Source of the DNA: Patiria pectinifera
Taxonomy: Eukaryota; Echinodermata; Asteroidea; Valvatida; Asterinidae
Assembly (NCBI GenBank): GCA_029964075.1
Contig: CM057141.1
Coordinates: 3,100,001 to 3,164,000 of the forward strand
Direction of reading: 5' to 3'
DNA: 64,000 bases
In this document: positions 1 to 11,500 of the stretch, one piece after another
How positions within the stretch are numbered: the stretch's first letter is position 1
How the letters are laid out: each line of letters begins with the position of its first letter
Program-made: the position numbers and the translations under genes
The notes under the pieces: model-generated
Databases searched by the model: none
What the model saw: only the letters and a program-made list of their open reading frames with translations
What the model was told of the DNA's origin: nothing

Positions 1-965
1 CATAACACCAACTTAATCTTCAAACAATAGTTTTAATCACAATACTCAATAACCCAACCAATTTAATTCCTCCAAGTCGTTCGACGAAGTCTAGTCGCAA
101 ACTGCTTCATTTTTCGGTGGCAGTTTGCAATTTTTCTTTGAACGTTGTAAAGTCCTTTCGGTTCCTTTCAGGCTTAAACGGATTCTGTGGTATAAACTCA
201 AATGGTTAGTATTGTTGCCATCAAGAAGCAAGTTAGATTTCAGTTTTCTAAAAGACCTTTGACAGTGATATAACGGGCAGCAGTCATGCATTAATGGTTT
301 TGCATTAGACAGAGCAAAAAAAAAAATCAGTATACGCAATTATGATTAATGTTTCTGTTAAGGCTTTATATGGTTCTAATCCTATGTAATCCGATTAAGG
401 AATTTCAAATCACGAGATTAGTACACGGGAGGGATTACTCAGGCGGTGTCTCTTCACAAACCGGTTTACTTGGGTGTGTCTGGTTCCTTGATGTCGTCTG
501 TGCTACTGGCTTCCGAAGCAGCTGTCTCTGTCACGGTCACAGGCTGTAGAATTACCGGATAAGATGGGATTAGAAAAATATTAAAGGCTGTTCAATTTAA
601 AAACAAATAAACAAACAAACAAGGCAGAAAAAGCTTGTTTATAAACTATAAGTAACAAATGGCAGAACACCAACGAATGGCACCAGACGTTCATACCTGA
701 GACATGATTCGAGAATGGGCACGGTGGGTTAGTAGAGGCTTGTGGAAAATGGAGGATGGGTGCGGAGATGTGAGGTATAGGGTGGAAAATATTCAGGATT
801 AAGGTAGGGAGAAATTGTTTGGTAAAATCCAGATGGTGAAACCTGCCTTCTTCAAAATGCACCATGATAAAACACCTTTTACTACCGGTAAGTTCTTTCT
901 TTCTTTCTTTCTTTTTTTTAATTCAACTGTACACTATTCTGGCATGGATTTAAACCAAATATAAT
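1..965. other. Gene-free left flank
   Basis: I see no supportable gene here. The few open frames are short, AT-rich and resemble no family I know. A TTTC microsatellite lies at about 893-913. The last eight bases (958-965, AATATAAT) are the left target-site duplication of the transposon that follows. Confidence 0.6.
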
Positions 966-1098
966 CAAGGGCGGATCCAGAACACAATTTTGGGGGGGGC
1001 CAAAAAAATTTTGGTCCTCCAAAAAAGTGGGTCCAAAAATTACGGCGTGGGGTTCGGGGCCTACGGAGCCCCTAAAGGGACATCCAAAATATTTTTTT

Positions 1099-1272
1099 TA
1101 TCTCGTGCGCACGACATATATCTCGTGCGCACGACATAATTTATCTCGTGCGCACGAGATATATCTCGTGCGCACGACATAATTTATCTCGTGCGCACGA
1201 CATATATCTCGTGCGCACGACATAATTTATCTCGTGCGCACGACATATATCTCGTGCGCACGACATAATTTA
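1099..1272. repeat. Left subterminal array, 8 copies of a 12-bp palindrome
   Basis: Eight copies of TCGTGCGCACGA, a perfect palindrome, are separated by short AT spacers. Spacings alternate between about 20 and 24 bp. The surrounding unit is not symmetrical: it reads TCTCGTGCGCACGACATA, which gives the array a polarity facing into the element. Subterminal repeats of this sort are commonly transposase-binding sites in other DNA transposons; that role here is inference. Confidence 0.9.
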
Positions 1273-2184
1273 AATGTGTTGACGTTTTTGAAAAAAAAGG
1301 ATCCCACATGTATTTCTTCCTGTTTCTTTGTCTTTATTGGTTTCACTTTTAAATTTGCATTTCTTGCAATGAAAACATATCAGATGTACACATATTTCGA
1401 TGGCCAGTTGATTATCTGATTTGTAATAACTTTCAGCTTTAAAACTATTAACCCCTTTATACTTTCTGATAACAAAATAAATAGAAAAACTTTCAGATTT
1501 TGAATCCAGCCTTAGCTTTTATTAACGGAAGATAATTTGACAAAGTTATTTGCAGTCACCCCACATTAACTTACTTATTCTGGTATAACACCATTACCCC
1601 CAATAGGATGGTAAGAAAAGGTCTTTTGAATGTGAAAGAAAAGTCGTGGGTAAAAAACGTGGAAACTATATAAACATCCATGATAACCACAGGGAGAGTA
1701 GGTACGTGTTTCCATATTTTGTCTAGCAGCTAAGTCCAAAAATATTTTTTGAAGAATTACGAAACGTGGCACGCATGTCAGGGACCCAGTAGGATCATTT
1801 TTCGATTAGGATCTAACATGGCCGGTCCCCTACAAGTTTGCCAAGTTTCATAATTTCCCCAAAAGGTGAAATATTATGCCATATAATTCAGCTGCTGTGC
1901 TAGTTGCTGTAGTTTAAAAGGTTTAGATCACATTGAATCGAAGTTGATAAAATAAACAGGAAACTACACCTACATTTTGAACTTAGAACACAAAAACAAA
2001 CCAGCATCGATGGGATTCCTTTATTAGAAGATTATTAAATTAACAAGTCCATTTCTACAGCCTGAAAATGTAACAAGGTGTACTTTCGGTGACAGCATTA
2101 TGCTTCATTTGGTAATGACCGTTTACAGTCAAATACGCTTGCACTGATTCAGTCAGTTTATCGCTACTCTGTCCTGTGGAGTAA

Positions 2185-4027
2185 CTACATTAGAACAGCA
2201 GAAATTGTTCTTCTTAGATTAGTGTATAAATTTACTGCAGACTCTGGACATTTGGGAAATTCGTATCCATTTTCAGCCATAACTGAACAGCAGAGTTCAT
2301 GCACGTCTTCATCACAGGGGATCCGTTCTCTATATCTGCATTCATCTTTGGCGATATCAACTCTCACTGAAGACACATTGCAAATGCAATCTGTAGTGTC
2401 GTAGAGTGTAGGCAAGAAGTACATCACGTTTGGACGACCGAAGGGTACGCGAGCGTTCCGATGGTCGGATTAGGTGACGATTCCACGTGTTGACAACTTC
2501 ATCCAACTCCGCCTGTGAACAGACAATAAACCATAACCTCATTGCAGCAACGGCACTAATAAAATTAAATTAAAAAACACTGTGACCAATTCCAAGCCTG
2601 TGTTATACAAAGAAAATGTTGGTGCACAGTGGGAATGCAGTGAATGGGTAATAGGAAGAAGGTCCAGTTTTAGAGACAGGAGGAAACCGGAGCACCTGGA
2701 GAAAACCAACGAGAGCGAGTACGGAATGGAAAACAAATGGACTTAAAGTCCATGGACCAAGCCGGGGCTCGAAACAGGACCTCATAGTGCAAGGGGTCAA
2801 GTTTACAGTCTGGTGATTGCCCTTTTATACTGCTGCCGCGTTGATATCCCCTGGGGTACCGAGCGCATGCCACCTATCTTGAAAATAGTTAATAGGCCTA
2901 CATGCGCATACAAGTCCCTGGTTTTCTAATTTGCATCTCCGGTGGGACGCTACAATTACCAAATTGAAATTAATTTGACTCCTCGTGGACCAAACTTTGC
3001 TATATAGTGATAACTTATTGGAAAGCTAAAAACAAGTACAATTCGATAAATTATATATTCAACTTTAAAATAATAGGGAATCTTTTTCAACTCGCAATTT
3101 TCAAAAACATCGAAGCAGGTTTTAGAGTCATCGACCTTATAGGTTAAGTACCTCCACGCATGCACATTTTAATTTCACATACCCACCTGAATAAGATGCA
3201 TGAAGCAGAACTGTACGAGATTGACATCAAGGAAGTCCCCAACAAATTCGCCCTCATCTATCATACCCTGAAAGAGACAAATCCAATAGTCGGTGCATTC
3301 TCGTCGCAAAAATGACCACATGTATTCGATCCTTTGATTTGCTGTACTCGGTCCCTCCAGGTAGCTGTGACCTGTCTCTTCATCGTTTTCATCATCCATC
3401 TGTAGAAATGTCTGGATATGCTTCACATGGCCATTCTCAGTACCAAGATCACCCCGGACGAACCTTGGACATCCAGAAAGGGATTCTACAGCTTCCATGT
3501 AGTAACCCCCAATCAGCTGTGGATCTGAAGAAGTGTTGTACGCATTCATCCAAACGATTCGTCGTGAGAAGCCGTCGACGCATCCGTTGATGCAGATGCC
3601 ATATCTCCTAAGTTTGTCATAGCTATCTATGTGCCAGATGAAGTTTGGACCTTTGGCATAGTACGAGCGACGCAGCAACCTTCGTTTTCTTCTTTGTGTG
3701 TTGCCTTCAGGATCAAGAATTTGTATCATTCGCACATCTTCCTTTACATTGTAAGTTATGCAAGTGGCATTTCTCGGACATCCATCTGTATCCATGAAGT
3801 TTACCAGAAATTTGGATTTGATCATGAATAAATTCGACAACATCTGTAATGTTGGAGTAATATTTTCTGCGGAACAGACCAAGTTTTCTTAGAATTCGTT
3901 TGAGGTGTCGTAGTGATAAAATAATGCCATGCTCCAGCGCCAATATCTGTACAATATCTTTGTACAGAAGGCCCATTTCAAAGTACAGCTTGATGGCTTC
4001 ATCTCTCAGGTTGTTGACAGCATCCAT
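2185..4027 (-). pseudogene. DDE integrase-core transposase-like gene, spliced and twice frameshifted
   Basis: The gene reads from an ATG at 4027. The N-terminal part is helix-turn-helix-like, with motifs such as LYKDIVQILAL and LRHLKRILRKLGL. The catalytic core follows: the first Asp is in HIDSYDKL, the second in VRGDLGTENG, and the Glu is in ANQRIEYMW, 40 residues after the second Asp. This D-D-E layout resembles eukaryotic integrase-core proteins. A clean intron follows HLIQ (donor GT at 3186-3185, acceptor AG at 2514-2513, phase 0). The second exon resumes at AELDEVVNTWN and ends at a stop at 2185-2187. Two single-base frame changes interrupt it, near 3760-3785 (between the N-terminal and catalytic parts) and near 2455-2465. 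The gene is therefore probably not functional as written, although sequencing errors are an alternative. A polypyrimidine-AG before the ATG (about 4040) hints at an upstream non-coding exon. Confidence 0.75.
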
Positions 4028-4335
4028 TGTCTGCAGCCTGAAAGGAGATTAATACGTATTTCATTACATGCATACACTCTAGACATCATGTCTGTTACCA
4101 ATACACTGAGTGAGCTCAGTTTTAGACAAGACGGATTACCAGAACAACTTTAATTAACGTGCCATGTTCAACCATGTACGATAAAGTAACAGAATGACAC
4201 TCAATTCAATGCGATATAGGCCTAGGTCACGTACTACCTGTTTAGTCACTGAAAATGCTGTCTAGACTTTCCACGCCACTTAGGATTACACAAGTTACAC
4301 CTTTCTGTGTACGTACTTCTGTCAAAGCAACCGGG

Positions 4336-4586
4336 AGATATATGTCGTGCGCATGAGATATATGTCGTGCGCACGAGATAATTATGTCGTGCGCAAGAGA
4401 TATATGTCGTGCGCACGAGATATTATGTCGTGCGCAAGAGATATATGTCGTGCGCACGAGATATTATGTCGTGCGCACGAGATATATGTCGTGCGCACGA
4501 GATAATTATGTCGTGCGCAAGAGATATATGTCGTGCGCACGAGATATTATGTCGTGCGCACGAGATATATGTCGTGCGCACGAGAT
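4336..4586. repeat. Right subterminal array, 12 copies of the palindrome unit
   Basis: Twelve units of ATGTCGTGCGCACGAGAT run here in the orientation opposite to the left array, so both arrays point inward. Most copies keep the perfect palindrome TCGTGCGCACGA. Several carry GCGCAAGA or GCGCATGA instead, which spoils one half-site. Copy number differs from the left end (12 against 8), as expected for arrays that expand and contract. Confidence 0.9.
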
Positions 4587-4830
4587 AAAAAAAAAAAATT
4601 GGATGTCCCTTTAGGGGCTCCGTAGGGGCCCGCTTAAGGGCCCCGAAAAATTTTTGGATTCTAGATGCTCTGTGGTGCGATCTGAGGCAATTTCTGACCA
4701 CTTTAACCAATGTTTTTTGAGGAAAAGATGGTGGTGCCTTTTTTGCGATGTCACATATAAAAAAAAAAAAATTGGTTTCGTTTTGGGGGGGGCCATGGCC
4801 CCCTTTGGCCCCCCCCTGGATCCGCCCTTG

Positions 4831-5507
4831 AATATAATTAAAGTGGTTGAATGTTAAAACTTTGTCCAAATCGGTTTCCTGTTACATCAGTTTAAAGCAC
4901 TACACCGATGATTACACAGTGAAACCCGAGTAATTCCTTTAAAAAAAAACACCAGAAAGGCCTCATTTTCCCTTCCCTCAATGAAACCACTTTAAAAAAA
5001 ACATCGACCATAACTTTGACTTGAAAGTGTTTGAACCATGGACGATTAAGTTTCAACATGCTGCGCGTAGTTTATACGAAGCAGCTCTCACTGCATGCAC
5101 GAAACAATTTGAAAGACTATGGCGGGAAACCAAGTTTTGGTGAACATGTATTATGCAATGCACGTCCAGTGGATGGGTGGGTCGTTTGGATGAATTGATG
5201 GAGACGTACGTACGTGTGGATGGCTGAAAGATGAACAGTTACTGGAGGACAAACAGATTATGAGACAGACGGACGAACGAAACAATATGGAAACACCACA
5301 CAATGAGGGCTCCGTGATTTGAATTTTCGTGGGACCACGTGCATTGTAAACAAACACGATATCTTACAGTGAATTATGAGGTGGCCTGCGGAGAGAAAAT
5401 AGGGAAAAAATATGAAACTTCAACAGACACGAAATGAATTATTCCGATCAAGATTAAATAAAATATGTTTAAAGTTTTGCAATATCCAGTGGAATGTTAA
5501 ATCATTA
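4831..5507. other. Intergenic spacer between the transposon and VAT1 3' end
   Basis: The right target duplication occupies 4831-4838. The rest is AT-rich sequence with short homopolymers. I see no gene or recognisable repeat in it. Confidence 0.5.
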
Positions 5508-5513
5508 TTTATT
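5508..5513 (-). promoter_or_regulatory. Polyadenylation signal AATAAA for VAT1
   Basis: AATAAA on the minus strand lies 85 bases after the proposed VAT1 stop codon (5600-5598). Its position supports ending the gene in exon 8 and argues against one more splice. Confidence 0.55.
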
Positions 5514-5597
5514 TTTCAAATTTAATTAGTTGAACAATAATGCAGTCCATATTTTACTAAATGGAGAGGTAGGAAAAAAAAACACGTCTTCCGAAAA

Positions 5598-8500
5598 TTA
5601 ATTAGTAAAAACAAATAGATATAATGATACAAATTCAATGTATACCTTTGGCTTTGGTTCTTGTTCTGGTATGATGAGTATTTTCCCGATATTCTTGTGG
5701 TCATGCATCTTCAGCATGGCCTCTCCAACCTGAGAATTATAAAAACAATACAATCTATTTTATCGACTGTTAATTCATGAAAAAGGAAATACTTTATCTG
5801 ACAAAAAATTTCAGATTTTCAATTTGGTTTTCAATTTAACACCCCCCCCCCCAAAAAAAATACAAGAACACTTGTTTCATTAATTCGGTATCGATAAAAA
5901 CGACAGAAAAGACCGCTGAAAATGTCAGGACCTATTATAATGGTGCAACTTTCTATTATAGCCGAATGAAATTTCATGAGTTTTTTAAGCAACAATCATG
6001 GCCAAATCTCGCTGGGCCCCCACCCCCAGCCCCCCGCTCAAGGAGAACAACATTGCGCGGTGTGTGCTCCATCCGCTGAGGAGAACAACATTGACCGGGG
6101 AAGCGGGGGCTGGAGTTGGTGACCGTTGGATGCTAAGGTTATTTCCAACGGTGTCCCAACCATTTTGGCCGGGATTGAAGTTGCGGCTTGCGAAACCTAT
6201 ATGGCCTACCTCCTCGAAGGCATAGGTGGAGTCGATGATCGGGTTGAGAATATTGACTGTGTGAAGCTTGAAGATCTCGTTCATGACTGTAGTGACCGTC
6301 TCCTCGCCGCCTTGGTTGAACAGAAAGTGGTAGAACTGAAAGCCGGACATGGACTTATTCTCGTCCCAGAGTTTGCCTGGCTTCACGCTGTCCACGTTCC
6401 ACCACTGGGGACACGGAAAACAAAGTATTGTTGATGTACCCTAAACCTAACGTGGCGCGGCCCATTTAACGTGGCGCATTTTGATTTTTGGCCTATTTGC
6501 AAGGGTGAATTTTCGTCAATCTCTGAATATTCCCGTTCATAAATCTTGAGTTTACGTACCCGCTACAACATTCCAGAGAAATTCTATTTTGGCGTGAATT
6601 TCCGATTTTATTTCGCAATTCGAACAGTGAACCCTTTTAAAAGGCGCCCAAAAATAAGAAACTAATTTTCCTGACAAACTTGTAGTTGGGTATGCGAGTG
6701 GAGATGATAATGATTTATCAGAATTTATCAACTTTAAAGAAATTCGTACATTCTAACGTGGAATATTTCCGAGATTTGTTCAAGTGCGCCACGTTAGGGA
6801 ACACTCGGCCGAATTTGTGCCTAATTTCCGGACGCCACCGCTTTGGACTAAAATAATTACACTGAAATTGTTCACAAAGGTTCGACAGCAAGCATTATTA
6901 AGGTAAAAGTACCAGTATTTAACTGATTTTTTTTTGAAGTTTTTCAACAAAGAGGTTTGGCAACATTACACGAAGAAATTTGAGGGAACCGTCGAAGTGC
7001 ACCACGTTATAGGCGACCCCACTATAAAATGAGTAACTGTACGGCTTCAAGTTAGTGGCGCCACTGAATAAAAAAAATCACGTGGGTTTGCTTGTATGTG
7101 TATCTATATACGCTGCATAATTACGATCTCCTGATCTAAAGAGATGTTCCCGTTTACGTTTTTGAACAATTCGGAACACATTTCCTGTACTTTATAAAAT
7201 GTTGGCCTTCGACTTTTCAAAAAGATACACGAATAGCCGGCCTACGACCGTAGTAACCGATATGCGGTTACTTTCTACATTATTTTGGACGAATTGCAAG
7301 TTGTCTTGTTCGACGGTCCCGTTGCGTTGTTGGAAAGGTCATAATCAGTCAGTAAATGCATCATGCCATAGTAAAAGGAGGATGTAGGTTTAAAGGTCTC
7401 AGTCACACCCATCATGTTTTAAGGTCTTTCAGACATTTTCGGGAGAATTCCCTTTTTTAGCTGGTGCTTTTAAGGGAAGGCGCATACTTTTAAGGGAAGG
7501 CGACATAACTTACTGTTCTTGCGTAGCTGAAGAAACTCCTCGTTTCGCCAGTAACGACATTGGAGATTCCTAATGCAAAAGAAGATCAGAGTAATACGTA
7601 CCAATAATCGAACAGTTTCTTGTATTTATGACAGGAGTAGAGAGAAAAATCACACAGTGATTGTCGAGGTGATTAAACTGAGTTGAGTGTGCGCATGGGT
7701 ATCAGTCCTACATTTTCTCGTCACATCGTTTTTTTCCCCACAACTTTAACACGGTATGGCTTCGTCTTCATGATCTTTTATTTAGCTCCAGAATTATAGG
7801 CCTAATTTTGATGCCATTCATCAAAAGGGAATACTTCAACCTCGAGCCTAATATGTGATGTTTGTATGTAGAAATTGGACTTATAATGACACGGAGTCAT
7901 TAAAATGACAGGGAGTCCCCCCTTCCGATCGAAGCCGATCCGGAACGAAGCCGAGGATTTATACTCGCGTGTTCCATCCAAGGCTGGATTGCTTTATTCG
8001 ACAATTGAGGGCGCTACACATAATCGTGTTTGGAAAGATTTCGTCTGCTAAAATCGGCGCCCATCATGATAATCTAGTAACACTAGAACTCAGTAGAAGC
8101 GTTGGTAAAAAGGTACTCCCAGCCGGTAACTTTTAAAAGCAGCTAACAGGTTGGTGAATAACGGTAAGAACTGAATATTGGTGCCAAAACTTTGATGATT
8201 GAGAACTAGACTTGAAAATACAAAAACTTGTCCAAAACTCCAGGGGCGGCCATTTTTGTTTACGTGTGACTGTCAATGACTGTCGTTGACATTCCTAGAC
8301 ATGCTAGATTCGTGGGTTTTGAGCAGAAGTCAGACTTACCATACAGAACATATTTTCCCATGGGTTTGAGCAAATCATAGCCTCTGTTTGTGTCCTCGCC
8401 GCAAAGACAGTCTAGCACAATATCAAGTCCCTTTGGTTCAATTCTGTGGTGGAAAAAAAATTGGAACATATTCTCAACCAATTTGTTATTTTTCTTTGAA

Positions 8501-11500
8501 ATCAGTTGCTTCAAAGCAGATATTTGTTGTATTGCATGTTAATTTTAGAACAGATTGCGCCGAATTAAATCTCAAACTTCCCCACAATGAACAACTGATG
8601 AAACACATTACTGAACACATCTGATCTGCCTTTAAAACTTAAAAGGGTCAAATAGGCCCCTAATTGAATTACGTAAATTACAATGTAGACCTATCTAATG
8701 ATTTTACAGCATGTGGAACATTAAAAAACAAACATTAACATAGAATTTTGCATCCTGCCGCCACTTTTTTCATCATATACTATCTCAATGAAGGTCAGTC
8801 ATTGCAAATTTTTTGAAAAGACACGAATTGAATTTGGGACTGAGAAACATTTCCAACTGAATTTTGTTAGAAAATACTTTGACTATGGAACATGATATAG
8901 CTATGCTTGGACTGTAGGAGATTGATAAGCCAGCTGTGCCTACCAGTCACCTGCATTTGTCTGTTGATGGAATTTGACTGTCACAGTGTCTACAAGAAAT
9001 GTGGTCTGACTGTTGCTGACTAGCCAGTGTAAAAAGGCATGGCAAGGGTACATGATTAAAAACTTTTGACTGTCTGTGACTGATCAAACAAAAGAAGGTG
9101 AAGGAATGCACTGGAATTATAAAATCATACATGCAAGAAAAGAAGTGGACCCAGATTTATACTACAATGACCAATAAATGCAAAGTGCAGCTCTCACTTC
9201 TTGATTGCCTCAACGTAGTCGCATGCGGTGCGGTCAAAGAGGTGGTCAAATTTGTCGTTGATGGCTTGGTGTTTGGCGGTGGACGCTGTGCCAAAGATCT
9301 TGATCTCATCCACCATCTTGCAGAGCTGTGACACGGCAATGCCCTGCCATGCAAAACAAACAAACAAACAAGCAAGCAGACTTAGAAACAAATGAAAGTT
9401 GGATCATTGAAATCCGCTCCATTGTGTTCTTTATTGGTCAATTAAATGTCTTTGTGACGGGTAATTAACCCTAACTCCCTGGGCCTTTTTGCTAGGGTGT
9501 TGCCTCAATCCTGCAAAATCCTCCAACTGGCCTCATGGAAAATATAGCCTCAATCCTGCAAATTTCTCCATTATTTCTTGAATATGGTCCGTGGAGGGGT
9601 AACCACTGCCTGAATCCTGCAAAATCCTGCGGTAGTGACTGTCAATATGTTGAGGCTTAGCCAGTACGGAGCAGTATGGAGGATTTCAAGCATAATCCAG
9701 GCCTATATTTATGCATGGCTGAGCAAAAACAACACAAGGTCCGGCCCAGGACCTGACATTGAAGTGCATCCTACAAAATCAGTTACGCACTTTCGCCATG
9801 TAACCTCAATCCTCCAAATTCCTCTACTTTGGCAAAGAGGATTTTGAAGGATTCAGGGCGGTTAGGGTTAAGGTAGGCCTATTTCTTGTGTAGTGTTATG
9901 GTGTGCTGTTTGTAGACTTTCCAAGTTTCAAGTTTAAAAACTCTGCGGCACCAATATTCCCTGTTATTGTCTGTACTGTACGTTTGCTATTTTTTTTTAG
10001 GGGACTTCTTAGGTGTACTGTTAATAGGCTTGCATGGGTGGCTCAATGCGATACATAAATTGTATAGAATTGATTCTAAATGTAGGCCTAGTCCTACTAA
10101 GGATGAGAATCGTGATATCAAACACCTCCAAACAAATTTTTATATTTTGAATGATTGTGTTCTTTATGGAACTAAGGGATTACACTCTGAATGACCCCAC
10201 GTCAAAGATTTCCCACTTGAGTTCAGTGAGCGATTCATAAAGATTGTTGATTCTGAGCGCTTTTTGCAAACTAAAATTTGAGTTGATTCCAAATGAAAAT
10301 GTGAGGTGCAGTCAACTTTACTGAATCTCCTTTGTCCATAGTTACTCACCAAGTTCCCACCGGCTGAGTGCACAAGCAGCGTCTTGCCCTTAGTCAAGTT
10401 AGCCACCTCGTACAGCATCATGTAAGCCGCTGCGTAGCACACACCCAGTGCGGCGCCCTCTTCATACGTCATCTTGTTGGGCATCTCGTAGACGTACTTG
10501 GTGGGCACGGCGATAGCCTCGGCAAACGTGCCGCTCCGTTGGAAGGCAACAACGCGATCGCCGACCTGTGGATGTTGAGGTAGGTTGATCGTGATGAAAT
10601 GCACAATTGAGAAGTAATCTCATCATACAAGCCATTTCACGACCAGCGACGAGTTATTCAAAAGTCAGGTCACAGGAAAATGGCTTGTTATTTGACTTGA
10701 GAACAGATGACTTGTGTTCGATTTGATTACAATTATTACTTTTTTTGTTTAAAGTTGAACGAAGAAATTAACTGGAGCAGGGTTTGAAAACTTTGAGCCT
10801 ACAACTTCCGGCTTCTGACTAGTGCCCATTGAACAAAGACATTGGCAAATTGGGGACCATGAACCTAGGGCTGGAATGCTCAGTTGGTGGACCACTAGAA
10901 CGGCAATCTGGTGGTCCCAGGTTCAAACCCTGCTTTAGTTGATTTCTTTATTCAATTTTGAAATTATAATGGACCTATAGCCAGTTTCCCTTCGTGGTTT
11001 ATTTGAAAATGTGATTACAATTCCGATGAACTGCTTTTTAAAATATGTTTGTTACTGACAGGATGAAATAATGCACAAAGGATTTTCCGACCCAACCCCA
11101 AATCACAAGAATGTATCATTCAACTCAAGAATCAAAGCAATATTTTCAACAACAACAACAAAAATAGCACTGCATTTTTTAAATGATGCTCAGTCAATTG
11201 TAAAACAGGTTCCTCCACTACCACAAAAAGGTGCATCCACACAGCATCATCTTCAGTTTCCTGACGACGACTAGAGTACACTAGTCAAAATATATGGTCT
11301 CGCCTCCAGTTCTGATCAGAACCATGCCTCTTCACAAAAGAGAAATAAGCCAAATGGTGTACACGCAAACTAGCCATTGTTACTCAAACATTTTCCCAAG
11401 TTGAAAGCCGGAAAGTTTACTGAAATAGGATTCAGTGATATAAGATTTGAGGCTTTGCATGGTGGGGTATTGGTATCGTTTCGGTTTGCGGTAACCACAT

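Larger units (their letters stand above)
966..4830. mobile_element. 3.9-kb TIR DNA transposon with DDE integrase-type gene and subterminal palindrome arrays
   Basis: Seen directly: the element begins with CAAGGGCGGATCCAG (966-980) and ends with its exact reverse complement (4816-4830). It is flanked on both sides by AATATAAT (958-965 and 4831-4838), a perfect 8-bp target duplication. Inside the termini the ends stay inverted-related: the stretch through GGAGCCCCTAAAGGGACATCC at about 1064-1086 recurs inverted at about 4603-4625. Each end then runs into an array of a 12-bp palindrome. The interior holds one integrase-core gene on the minus strand. An 8-bp duplication is typical of hAT, P and Zisupton elements, but the encoded enzyme looks like an integrase (rve/IS3-like DDE), not a hAT transposase. 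The superfamily is therefore unresolved. The perfect duplication suggests a fairly recent insertion although the gene is already broken. Confidence 0.85.

Noticed and set aside
1099..4586. CRISPR-like array (regular palindromic repeats)
   Set aside because: Spacers are short, nearly identical AT words, the arrays are mirror-image at transposon ends, and the genome is eukaryotic.
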